This document shows, in pieces, positions 28,311 to 36,957 of a stretch of 64,000 nucleotides of DNA. The notes beneath the pieces are model-generated. The model was not told the DNA's origin, did no database searches, and saw only the letters and a list, made by a program, of their open reading frames with translations. Each line of letters opens with the position of its first letter. Within the stretch, counting starts at the first letter, position 1. A program made the translations under genes and the position numbers. The stretch comes from Serratia fonticola (GTDB lineage: Bacteria; Pseudomonadota; Gammaproteobacteria; Enterobacterales; Enterobacteriaceae): NCBI RefSeq assembly GCF_001006005.1, contig NZ_CP011254.1:5580001-5644000 (forward strand), in the 5' to 3' direction.

Positions 28311-29684
28311 TTAAGCCACGTCTTCGCTTGCCTGTGGCACCGGCAGGCTGAAGCTGCGGGTGACAAACGTCAGATACAGCAGGCCAATTGCCGCCCAGAC
28401 CAGGCCCAGCGTCATCGAGCTGACTTCCAGGTTGACCCACAATGCACCGACGGTTAACGCCCCCATCACCGGCAGGATCAGGTAGTTGAAGGTGTCTTTC
28501 AGCGTACGGTTACGTTTCTCGCGAATGTAGAACTGCGAGATCACCGACAGGTTAACGAAGGTAAACGCGATCAATGCACCAAAGTTGATCAGTGCCGTAG
28601 CGGTGACCAGATCGAACGAAACGGCAGACAGCGCAATCGCGCCAACCAGCAGCACGTTCAGCGCCGGGGTACGCCATTTTGGATGCACATAACCGAAGAA
28701 ACGCTCCGGGAATACGCCATCACGGCCCATGACGTACATCAGACGGGAAACACCCGCGTGAGATGCCATACCGGAAGCCAGTACGGTTACGCACGAGAAC
28801 ACCAGGATCACCGACTGGAAGAACTTGCCAGCCACATACAGCATGATTTCCGGCTGTGATGCGTCAGGATCTTTGAAGCGCGAGATATCCGGGAAGTACA
28901 GCTGCACGAAGTACGACACCACGATAAAGATCACGCCGCCGATCAAGGCCGTCAGGAAGATGGCTTTCGGGATCACGTTTTCTGCATCTTTGGTTTCTTC
29001 GGATAACGAGCTGATGCCGTCAAAACCGAGGAACGAGAAGCACAGAATGGTCGCACCGGTGATCATCGGCACTACGTGCGCGTTGTCAGACCAGAACGGA
29101 CGGCTGCTCACCAGCGTACCGGCGCCTTCACCGTGGGAGATACCGTTAATCACCAGGCCCAGGAACACGATCATAATCGCCACCTGTACCACCACGATAA
29201 TGGAGTTCAGGTTGGCTACCAGCTTGATGCCACGCAGGTTGAACGCCGTCATCAAGGCAACCAGGGCCGCAACGAAGATCCACGAAGGTACACCCGGGAA
29301 AATGGCTTCCAGGTAAATTTTTGCCAACAGGATGTTGATCATCGGCATGAACAGGTAGTCCAGCAGTGATGACCAACCCACCATAAAGCCGACGTGCGGG
29401 CTGATGGCTTTCTGGGCATAGGTATAGGCAGAACCGGCGGAAGGGAATTTCTTCACCAGTTTGCCGTAGCTCAGGGCGGTAAACAGGATCGCCAGCAGAG
29501 CAAAGGCGTACGCGGTCGCGACGTGACCGTCGGTCAGGCCGGAGACGATGCCGAAGGTGTCAAAGATGGTCATTGGCTGCAAATAGGCCAGACCCATCAT
29601 GACGACCGGGACTAAAGTCAGTGTTTTACGCAGTTGGGCGCGCTGGCCGGCAGCTGGTGCGGCGGTGATGATGTTATCGGACAT
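28311..29684 (-). CDS. plaP: Low-affinity putrescine importer
   Basis: A 457-residue APC-family transporter with 12 predicted helices, nearly collinear with E. coli PlaP/Yee[96 protein letters not shown]. It imports putrescine by proton symport. The frame extends to 29732, but ATG 29684 gives the family N-terminus MSDN. The puu degradation genes are next to it, unlike in E. coli where plaP and puu are far apart. Confidence 0.93.
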   Translation of the reverse strand: MSDNIITAAPAAGQRAQLRKTLTLVPVVMMGLAYLQPMTIFDTFGIVSGLTDGHVATAYAFALLAILFTALSYGKLVKKFPSAGSAYTYAQKAISPHVGFMVGWSSLLDYLFMPMINILLAKIYLEAIFPGVPSWIFVAALVALMTAFNLRGIKLVANLNSIIVVVQVAIMIVFLGLVINGISHGEGAGTLVSSRPFWSDNAHVVPMITGATILCFSFLGFDGISSLSEETKDAENVIPKAIFLTALIGGVIFIVVSYFVQLYFPDISRFKDPDASQPEIMLYVAGKFFQSVILVFSCVTVLASGMASHAGVSRLMYVMGRDGVFPERFFGYVHPKWRTPALNVLLVGAIALSAVSFDLVTATALINFGALIAFTFVNLSVISQFYIREKRNRTLKDTFNYLILPVMGALTVGALWVNLEVSSMTLGLVWAAIGLLYLTFVTRSFSLPVPQASEDVA

Positions 29685-30170
29685 CGCGAAGCCCCCCCTT
29701 ACCTTCAGTCTTGCGGATAATAGACACGCCAAGACTCAAGGTTGCGGGGAAACTTCGCAACGTGCGACTGAATTCTAAAAGGGGGATGAGGGAAGCTGGA
29801 TAACTAGGCACAAAAGCCTGTGTTGCTCCATAATCGCTGCGACCGCAACGGAAACCGGCGGGCACCGGTGCCAAGGTGAAAAATTGCCCCATCTTTCTTA
29901 TCCTCATGAGTCACGACCATAAAGTTTTGGTTGATCGCGACGAACCTATTTATCTATCCGGCTCGATGTCCGGCCTCGCTTGATGTATGAAACGCACGTT
30001 TGTAGAACTTAATGCAAAAAAAATAACCGACGCGTTAAAACGTCGGCTATCTGCATTTCGCGTATTTTGCCATAAGATCACAGAAAGACAAGATCCTGAA
30101 ACCTTCTAATACAAATTCTTTTGCTTAATATCAGGAAAAAGCCCCTTCATTGCCATCAGGGTACCTGATA
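29685..30170. other. Gap between puuA and plaP
   Basis: A 486-bp stretch with the puuA terminator at 30019-30048 and the plaP promoter and leader. A 77-codon minus frame (29907 to 29674) overlaps the plaP start by 11 bp. Its second Met (29892) follows GAGGATAAGAAAG, so a translated leader is conceivable but unproven. Nothing else is seen. Confidence 0.4.
30019..30048 (-). terminator. Intrinsic terminator downstream of puuA
   Basis: On the minus strand, CCGACG pairs with CGTCGG around an 8-nt loop, with flanking AGC/GTT pairs, and is followed by TTATTTTTTTTGC. A canonical T-tailed hairpin that separates puuA from plaP. Confidence 0.85.
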
Positions 30171-31589
30171 TCAGGCATTTTTCAGCATCCAGTCGATCTC
30201 GGTTTCCGTCACCAATCTTTCAAACTGCATCAGTTCACCCATTTTGCAGGCGTGATAAACCTGTGAAAAGCGTTCGCCGAGGTAGTGCGTCAGTTCGTGC
30301 TGATGCTCGAATTCGTAAAGGGCATCGCTTTGGCGGATCGGGAACGGTAGCCCCTCCTGTTCCAAACCGTTGCCGGTCACTGGCTCAGGCAACGGTAATT
30401 CGGTATCTAGCCCGTACAGCATCCCCGCCAGGATCGTCGCCACCACCAGATAAGGGTTGGCATCGGCACCGGCAACGCGGTACTCCACGCGGTGGTTCTG
30501 CGCATCGCCACAGGGAATGCGCAACGCCACGGTACGGTTGTTATGCCCCCAGGACGCCTGGACCGGCACATACATCCCCGGCTGGAAACGGCGGAACGCA
30601 TTGACGTTGGGTGCCAGCACCGCCATCGATGCGGGCATCAAGGCGATCATCCCGGCTAATGTCCGCTTAAGCAGCGCCGAGTCTTCGCCATCCGCTTCGG
30701 CAAACAGGTTTTTCCCCGCACTGTCTACCACGCTGAGATGGACGTGCATGCCACTCCCCGCGTAATCCTCATAAGGTTTCGCCATAAAGGTGGCATGCAT
30801 ATGGTGATGTTCGGCCACCTGACGCACCAACCGCTTCAGCGCCAGCGCATGATCGCAGGCTTGCAGTACGTTGTCGGTGTGATTCAGGTTCACCTCGAAC
30901 TGGCCGGGGGAAGCTTCAGCCACCGCGCCATCCGCCGGTAGCCCTTGCATCTGTGCCAGCGTGTCGATGTCGTTGAGCACCCCAGCAAAATGGTTGAGGT
31001 TATCCAGCGAATAGACCTGGCTCTGTACGTTGCGCTCCTGAGTACCCGGTGCGCACGGCGGCTGCAGATAACCTGCCGAGTCTCGCTGTCGATCGATGAG
31101 ATAAAACTCCAACTCTACCGCTACCACCGGGAACAGTCCGCGCTGGCGCAACGCCTGCCATATTCGGTTCAGTACATTGCGGGGTTCAACGTCAAAGGGA
31201 GTACCATCTTCATCCAGCATGGTCAGTAGCACCTGACCGATATGTTCCGGATCCGCCGCCGACGGCGTCAGCGTACCGGGCACGGGCATGCAGATCCGAT
31301 CCGGTTCGCCCAATTCCTGGCCCAATCCGGCCTCTTCGACCACGTTGCCCAAAATGTCCATAGCGAACACCGAGGCGGGGAAATAGCAGCCTTTTTCAAC
31401 TTTTTTCAACCCGGAGACGGGAATGCGTTTACCGCGGAAGGAACCATTGAGATCGGTGAGAAGGATATCGATATACTGCGTGGCAGGATGGCGTTCCAAA
31501 TAGTGAGCAACCTCACTTTGGAACGCGCTACTTCGCCTTTCTTCATTATGCTGTGCAAAATCTTCTACTACTGCGCTATTGGTTTGCAT
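30171..31589 (-). CDS. puuA: Gamma-glutamylputrescine synthetase
   Basis: A 472-residue glutamine-synthetase-fold enzyme, same length as E. coli PuuA and closely similar throughout: DILLTDLNGSFRGKRIPVSGLKK, YFPASVFAMDILGNVVEEAGLGQE, the ATP/Glu-binding GAVAEASPGQFEVNL, AGSGMHVHLS and WGHNNRTVALRIP. It ligates glutamate to putrescine using ATP, the first step of the Puu pathway. ATG 31589 has AGGTGA upstream. It is divergent from puuR. Confidence 0.95.
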   Translation of the reverse strand: MQTNSAVVEDFAQHNEERRSSAFQSEVAHYLERHPATQYIDILLTDLNGSFRGKRIPVSGLKKVEKGCYFPASVFAMDILGNVVEEAGLGQELGEPDRICMPVPGTLTPSAADPEHIGQVLLTMLDEDGTPFDVEPRNVLNRIWQALRQRGLFPVVAVELEFYLIDRQRDSAGYLQPPCAPGTQERNVQSQVYSLDNLNHFAGVLNDIDTLAQMQGLPADGAVAEASPGQFEVNLNHTDNVLQACDHALALKRLVRQVAEHHHMHATFMAKPYEDYAGSGMHVHLSVVDSAGKNLFAEADGEDSALLKRTLAGMIALMPASMAVLAPNVNAFRRFQPGMYVPVQASWGHNNRTVALRIPCGDAQNHRVEYRVAGADANPYLVVATILAGMLYGLDTELPLPEPVTGNGLEQEGLPFPIRQSDALYEFEHQHELTHYLGERFSQVYHACKMGELMQFERLVTETEIDWMLKNA

Positions 31590-31986
31590 ACATCACCTGC
31601 CGTTGTGCTCTTGGGAATGCCTTCGCATCCGCTTGCCGATTGACTTAACACATGGTTTGATTTCTCTGTAGAGTGCGCCACAGGCTGGCGCTCAAAATAA
31701 CACCCATAACATGAAACATAGCTTTAACATAAATGGTTTGCAAATGTTACAATGGCGTTTGATTATTCGCCAGGGACTGCTAAATTGATAAAATATTGAC
31801 CGAAAAGGCGTTGTTTGCGCTTTGTTGGTACAGAATTTCTTCCGCCAGACCAGGGGGAAACATGGGCAATATATTTTACAACGGCCGCCCAACTACCGAT
31901 ATCATGTGGTTTCGATATCACTCAGACAGGTACCCGGCTCCGGGTGTGCTCCCAACCTGTCGCTCCTACCAGAAGGAACTACCGCT
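31590..31986. promoter_or_regulatory. puuA-puuR divergent regulatory region
   Basis: A 397-bp AT-rich gap. A candidate PuuR site, AAAATATTGACCG at 31790-31802, resembles the start of the E. coli PuuR recognition sequence AAAATATAATGAACA. The match is short, so the site is tentative. No gene is evident in the gap. Confidence 0.35.
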
Positions 31987-32544
31987 ATGAGCGAAGTCAG
32001 CTTGGCACCAGGCAAGCGCCTGTCGCAGATCCGTCAGCACTTGGGTTTGTCACAGCGTAGGGTCGCCGAACTGTCCGGATTAACCCACAGCGCCATCAGC
32101 ACCATTGAGCAGGACAAAGTCAGCCCTGCCATCAGTACGCTGCAGAAACTGCTGAAGGTCTATGGGTTATCGCTGTCTGAATTTTTTGCTGAACCTGAAC
32201 GGCCAGATGAACCCAAAGTGGTGATCGAGCCGGACGATCTGATTGAGATCGGCAGCCAAGGCGTTTCGATGAAGCTGGTGCATAACGGCAGCCCAACCCG
32301 CAGCCTGGCCATGATGCTGGAGACCTATCAACCAGGCACCACTACCGGTGAGAAGATCAAGCATCAGGGCGAAGAGATCGGCACGCTGCTGGAAGGGGAG
32401 ATCATGCTGACGGTCAACGGCCAGACCTATCTGCTGACGGCTGGCCAGAGCTATGCCATCAACACCGGCATGCCCCACAGCTTCAGCAATACCTCAACGC
32501 GCGTTTGCAAGATCGTCAGCGCGCACACCCCAACCACCTTCTGA
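31987..32544 (+). CDS. puuR: Putrescine-responsive repressor
   Basis: A 185-residue regulator with an N-terminal Xre helix-turn-helix (LGLSQRRVAELSGLTHSAISTIEQDKVSP) and a C-terminal cupin (GEEIGTLLEGEIMLTVNGQTYLLTAGQSYAINTGMPHSF), as in E. coli PuuR (185 residues). It represses puu genes until putrescine binds. The open frame begins far upstream at 31822, but ATG 31987 gives the family start MSEVSLAPGKRL. puuB follows 23 bp later. Confidence 0.95.
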   Translation: MSEVSLAPGKRLSQIRQHLGLSQRRVAELSGLTHSAISTIEQDKVSPAISTLQKLLKVYGLSLSEFFAEPERPDEPKVVIEPDDLIEIGSQGVSMKLVHNGSPTRSLAMMLETYQPGTTTGEKIKHQGEEIGTLLEGEIMLTVNGQTYLLTAGQSYAINTGMPHSFSNTSTRVCKIVSAHTPTTF

Positions 32545-32567
32545 CAAGATCCGCCGGAGGAGTGATG

Positions 32568-33845
32568 ATGGAACATGTTGCCAGCTATTATGCCGCCAGC
32601 GCCAACCCCCACGCTCCTTATCCCCAGTTGAACGAGGCTATCCGCTGCGATGTCTGCATCGTCGGTGGCGGTTTTAGCGGCCTCTCCAGCGCCCTGCATC
32701 TGACCGAGGCCGGTTACGACGTGGTGGTGCTGGAAGCCGCCCGCATCGGTTGGGGAGCCAGTGGGCGCAACGGTGGGCAGGTGGTGAACTCCTACAGCCG
32801 CGATATCGATGTGATTGAGGCTCGCTACGGCCAGCAGACCGCGGCAATGCTCGGCAGCATGATGTTTGAAGGGGCGGAGATCATTCGCCAGCGTATCGAT
32901 CGCTACGCCATCGCCTGTGACTATCGCCCCGGCGCGGTGGCCGCCGCTCTCACTTCACGTCAATTCAACGAATTAACACAAAAGATGAACCACTGGCAGC
33001 GTTATGGCCACCAGCAACTGGAATTGCTGGACGGGGAAGCCATGCGCCGCACCGTGGCCAGCGAACGCTATGTTGGCGGGCTGCTGGATCGCCAAGGTGG
33101 CCATTTGCATCCGTTAAATCTGGCGCTGGGTGAGGCCGAAGCGGTACGCCGCCACGGTGGGCGGCTGTTTGAACAATCGGCAGTCACCCATATCGATTAT
33201 GGCCAACCTAACAAGCTACACACAGCGCAGGGTTCCGTCAGCGCCAGCCTGGTGATCCTGGCGGGCAATGCCTATCTGGGGGAGAAGCTAGAACCGCGCC
33301 TCAGCCGCTTGAGCATGCCCTGCGGCTCGCAAATCATCACCACCGAACCTTTATCTGCGGATATGGCCCTTTCCCTGCTGCCGGATAATTACTGCGTTGA
33401 AGACTGCAACTACCTGCTGGATTACTTCCGCCTGACGGCAGACAACCGTTTGTTATACGGCGGGGGCGTGGTTTATGGCGCACAGGATCCGGCGGATATC
33501 GACGCCAGGATCCTGCCCTTGATGCTCAAAACCTTCCCGCAGTTGAAGAAGGTGCGCATCGATTACCGCTGGACCGGCAATTTCCTGCTGACCCTGTCAC
33601 GCATGCCGCAGTTTGGCCGGCTGGAAAATAACGTTTACTACCTGCAAGGCGACAGCGGCCACGGCGTGACCTTGACGCATCTGGCAGGCAAACTGATTGC
33701 CGAAGTGCTGCGCGGCGACGCGGAACGCTTTGATGCTTTCGCCCAACTCCCCCATTTGCCGTTCTTCGGTGGCCGCCATTTACAGGTGCCATTTACCGCC
33801 CTAGGGGCCGCCTACTACGCCCTGCGCGATCGCTTAGGATTCTAG
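32568..33845 (+). CDS. puuB: Gamma-glutamylputrescine oxidase
   Basis: A 425-residue FAD oxidase of the DAO family, collinear with E. coli PuuB (426): dinucleotide motif VCIVGGGFSGLSSALHL, ARIGWGASGRNGGQVVNSYSRDIDVIE, YRWTGNFLLTLSRMPQFGRL and the C-terminal GDSGHGVTLTHLAGKLIAE. It oxidises gamma-glutamylputrescine to the aldehyde with H2O2 release. ATG 32565 and 32568 are both possible behind GGAGGAG; the second has better spacing. puuC, puuD and puuE are not in the window. Confidence 0.95.
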   Translation: MEHVASYYAASANPHAPYPQLNEAIRCDVCIVGGGFSGLSSALHLTEAGYDVVVLEAARIGWGASGRNGGQVVNSYSRDIDVIEARYGQQTAAMLGSMMFEGAEIIRQRIDRYAIACDYRPGAVAAALTSRQFNELTQKMNHWQRYGHQQLELLDGEAMRRTVASERYVGGLLDRQGGHLHPLNLALGEAEAVRRHGGRLFEQSAVTHIDYGQPNKLHTAQGSVSASLVILAGNAYLGEKLEPRLSRLSMPCGSQIITTEPLSADMALSLLPDNYCVEDCNYLLDYFRLTADNRLLYGGGVVYGAQDPADIDARILPLMLKTFPQLKKVRIDYRWTGNFLLTLSRMPQFGRLENNVYYLQGDSGHGVTLTHLAGKLIAEVLRGDAERFDAFAQLPHLPFFGGRHLQVPFTALGAAYYALRDRLGF

Positions 33846-33854
33846 GTTACCAAT

Positions 33855-33995
33855 CCCCCTCACCCCAGCCCTCTCCCATTATAAAATCCTGGATCTCATA
33901 AGCACTTGTTTGCGGGAGAGGGAGCTAGTCTGGAGCCGCAAGCGGGCACAGGAGGCAACTTATAGCACGGTCAGTCCCCTTCCTTTGGGAGAGGG
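33855..33995. repeat. Intergenic palindromic repeat, family A copy 3 (degenerate)
   Basis: The left arm CCCCTCACCCCAGCCCTCTC is clear. The right end keeps only CCTTTGGGAGAGGG, and the interior differs from the other copies. It lies directly downstream of puuB. Confidence 0.6.
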
Positions 33996-34204
33996 CATCA
34001 CAACGCGTATTTCTTGCTTAACTGACCAGCAGTAAGGGCTGTGATCCGGGTTTTATCTGAGCTATACCATTTTGCATGTTGCAAAAATGGCAATTCGTGT
34101 TACAAAAGAGTTTCTTTAGCCGTCTATACATCCAAATGAATTTCACGTTGCCGCCACCACGCCGCGATTTGAAACACGAGGGGCGCAACGTCTTCAGCCA
34201 AACT
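33996..34204. other. Region upstream of the sugar ABC transporter
   Basis: No separate gene is seen. The downstream coding frame is open back to 34076 (MLQKWQFVL...), but this part has no clear Shine-Dalgarno and does not look like ABC ATPase sequence. It is probably the leader and promoter region of the transporter genes. Confidence 0.4.
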
Positions 34205-35716
34205 ATGCCGACCAATACCGCTTCACGCCTGGAGATGCGCAATATCTCCATCGCCTTTGCCGGGTTCAACGCACTGCAAAACGTCGACTTTACGCTGCAA
34301 GGCGGTTCGACTCATGCGCTGGTGGGGGCCAACGGCGCGGGCAAATCCACGCTAATGGGCATTCTCTCCGGCGCGCATAACCATTATCAGGGTGAAATTT
34401 TTATCGACGGCCAAAAGGTCGATATTCACTCGCCACTGCAGGCCCGCCAGCACGGGATCCAGGTGGTGCAGCAGGAGGTGGATGTGGCGCTGATCCCCAC
34501 ACTGTCGGTCGCGGAAAACATCATGCTGGACTGGCTCAATCAGCCGGGCCATCTGCTGAACTGGCGGCAGTTGCATCGCCAGGCCGCCGCGCTGTTGCAG
34601 CAGCTTGGGCTGAATATCAACCCACGCCAACGCCTGGAGGCCTGTACGTTGGCGGAGAAACAGCAGGTGCTGCTGGCTCGGGCGCTATCCCACCGCTGTC
34701 GTTTTCTGGTGCTTGATGAGCCGACGGCCCCGCTAGACAGCAAGGAGAGCGAACGCCTGTTCCACATCGTGCGCCGCTTGCGCGCCGAAGGCATAGGCAT
34801 CGTGTTTATTTCCCACCGCATCCACGAATTGAAAACCGTCTGCGACCATTTGACGGTACTGCGCGACGGTCGACATGCCGGTGAAGGCAGCATGCAGGGC
34901 CTGAGTGGTGAGCAGATCGTCGAAAAAATGCTGGGCCATTCGCTGGACGATATCTTTCCGGCCCCCCGCCCACCACACGGCTCACGCCCGTTGCTGCGAG
35001 TAGAAGGGCTGCACGATCGCCATAAACTGCGTGACGTCTCTTTAACCCTGCATCAAGGGGAGATCCTAGGCATTGCCGGGCTGGCGGGCGCAGGTAAGAC
35101 CGAGCTTTGCAAGGCGTTATTCGGTGCAACCCCCAGCAAATTGACGCAGGGAGAGCTGCGCGGCAAACCTTGGGCACCGCATTCACCGCATCTTTCGGTA
35201 GAACAAGGCCTGGCGCTGGTGCCGGAAGAGCGCCGCAAGGAAGGCATTTTTATCAACGAAGCCATCCCGATGAACCTGAGCGTCAGTGCCGATGACAGCT
35301 TCTCCCGCTGGAGCCTGTTCAGCCGCCGTCAGGAACTGCGCTGGGCCTTAGAGATTATGCAACGGCTTGGCGTACGGGCCTCCGGCCCACAGCAAAAGCT
35401 GGCACGCCTGTCTGGTGGCAATCAGCAAAAAGTGGCGATCGGCAAATGGTTACGTGGCAACGCCGAGGTGCTGATCTTTGACGAACCCACCAAAGGCGTA
35501 GATATCAAGGCCAAACAGGATCTGTTCCGGCTGATCGACGGTTTGGCACGTGACGGCAAAGGCATTATCTATGCTTCCGGCGAGTTTTCCGAGCTGGTAG
35601 GCCTGTGCGATCGCATCTGCGTGCTGTGGGATGGCCGCGTGGTGGCGGAGCTCAACGCCGCTGATATTGATGAAGAAACCCTATTACTGTATTCCACCGG
35701 AGGAACTCCTGCGTGA
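34205..35716 (+). CDS. Ribose-type sugar ABC transporter, double ATPase subunit
   Basis: A 503-residue protein with two tandem ABC ATPase domains as in RbsA/XylG: first Walker A GANGAGKST and Walker B FLVLDEPTAPLD; second degenerate P-loop GLAGAGKTE, signature LSGGNQQK and Walker B VLIFDEPTKGVD. In the first half the signature appears altered (ACTLAEKQQV in place of LSVG/LSGG). ATG 34205 gives the usual RbsA-like N-terminus. It overlaps the permease gene by 4 bp. No periplasmic binding protein is encoded next to it, so the sugar is unknown. Confidence 0.88.
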   Translation: MPTNTASRLEMRNISIAFAGFNALQNVDFTLQGGSTHALVGANGAGKSTLMGILSGAHNHYQGEIFIDGQKVDIHSPLQARQHGIQVVQQEVDVALIPTLSVAENIMLDWLNQPGHLLNWRQLHRQAAALLQQLGLNINPRQRLEACTLAEKQQVLLARALSHRCRFLVLDEPTAPLDSKESERLFHIVRRLRAEGIGIVFISHRIHELKTVCDHLTVLRDGRHAGEGSMQGLSGEQIVEKMLGHSLDDIFPAPRPPHGSRPLLRVEGLHDRHKLRDVSLTLHQGEILGIAGLAGAGKTELCKALFGATPSKLTQGELRGKPWAPHSPHLSVEQGLALVPEERRKEGIFINEAIPMNLSVSADDSFSRWSLFSRRQELRWALEIMQRLGVRASGPQQKLARLSGGNQQKVAIGKWLRGNAEVLIFDEPTKGVDIKAKQDLFRLIDGLARDGKGIIYASGEFSELVGLCDRICVLWDGRVVAELNAADIDEETLLLYSTGGTPA

Positions 35717-36708
35717 GTAAAGAATTATCCCTGAAAAGCGTTCTGCCCTGGCGCCACCAGCTGTTTGAGTTTTTGTATAAATGGGGGATGTTGCTCACCG
35801 TTGTCGCCTTGATCGCGCTGTTTGGCCTGGCTTCCGACAATTTCCTCGATGCCAATAACATCATCAACATTCTGCGTTCGATCGCCATCGTGACGGTGAT
35901 TGCCATTGGCGTGTCGATCTCGCTCTCGGTGGGTGGCTTCGATCTCTCCGTCGGCTCAACGGCGTCGTTGGCTAATGCGTTGGTGATCTCGCTGTTTGCC
36001 TGGTACGGCTTTGGCACCACCGGTGCCATCGTGCTGACGCTGCTGCTGTGTACGCTGGTCGGCCTGTTCAATGCCTTTTTGATCGTGGTGCTGAAGATCC
36101 CCGATATGCTCGCCACGCTTGCCAGCCTGTTCGTTATCCAGGGCGTGGCCATGACCTACAGCTACGGCGGCTCTATCACCCAGAATATGGTGCTGCCGAA
36201 CGGGGATATGGCCGAAGGCGTGATCCCAGAGGTCTTTTCCACGTTGGGCCAGGTACCGGTGATCGTGCTGATTATGCTGGCAGTGACGGTGATCATGCAG
36301 CTTTTCCTGTCGCTGACCAAGCATGGCCGCCGGATGTATGCCATCGGCGGTAACCCGGAGGCCGCCCGGCTTTCCGGTATCCGTACGGTACGTTACAGGG
36401 TTACCGCATACGTGCTTTCCTCCCTGCTGGCGGGCCTTGGCGGTATTTTGCTGGCGTCACGTATCGGTTCCTCACAGGTTAATGCCGGTGGCGGTTATCT
36501 GATGGATGCCGTAGCAGCGGCCTATATCGGCTTCTCCTTGGCGGGCTCCGGCAAGCCTAATGCGCTGGGTACCCTGGTTGGCGCGATTATCCTGGGCGTA
36601 TTGCAAAACGGCCTGGTGATGCTCTCTGTGCCCTACTACGCCATGGATATCATCAAAGGGCTGGTGCTGGCATTGGCACTGGCGATCACTTACATCCAGA
36701 AACGCTGA
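35713..36708 (+). CDS. Ribose-type sugar ABC transporter permease
   Basis: A 331-residue RbsC-family permease with about nine to ten helices: IIGVSISLSVGGFDLSVGSTASLANAL-type core, ALGGILLASRIGSSQ-like loop and the C-terminal GTLVGAIILGVLQNGLVML. It starts at GTG 35713, overlapping the ATPase stop, with GGAGGAAC about 9 bp upstream. It forms the membrane channel with the preceding ATPase. The carbohydrate is not identifiable. Confidence 0.88.
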   Translation: MSKELSLKSVLPWRHQLFEFLYKWGMLLTVVALIALFGLASDNFLDANNIINILRSIAIVTVIAIGVSISLSVGGFDLSVGSTASLANALVISLFAWYGFGTTGAIVLTLLLCTLVGLFNAFLIVVLKIPDMLATLASLFVIQGVAMTYSYGGSITQNMVLPNGDMAEGVIPEVFSTLGQVPVIVLIMLAVTVIMQLFLSLTKHGRRMYAIGGNPEAARLSGIRTVRYRVTAYVLSSLLAGLGGILLASRIGSSQVNAGGGYLMDAVAAAYIGFSLAGSGKPNALGTLVGAIILGVLQNGLVMLSVPYYAMDIIKGLVLALALAITYIQKR

Positions 36709-36792
36709 CCCACCCGGCGCACCACTGCGCTGCGCCGGGCTATACCCCTCCTTTTCCTCTGGTTTCAACGCATTACTGATCAAATATACAAA

Positions 36793-36807
36793 TGATACGA
36801 GTTATCA
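36793..36807 (+). promoter_or_regulatory. Fur box upstream of the TonB-dependent receptor
   Basis: TGATACGAGTTATCA, the core of a longer inverted repeat (AAATGATA ... TATCATTT). It matches the 7-1-7 Fur consensus TGATAATNATTATCA at 11 of 14 defined positions and lies about 150 bp before the receptor start, which fits iron repression. Confidence 0.7.
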
Positions 36808-36957
36808 TTTGCATTTACATTTCTGTCAATTTCCTTACAATGGCCTGACGTTTTCCTCACGCAACGGGAATTCTCGCGGCAGCGTGAAAACATATTCTTT
36901 TAAATCAAACAACTAACAGGAAAACCTGTTGACCTCGGGACGGGAATATTTAACCCA

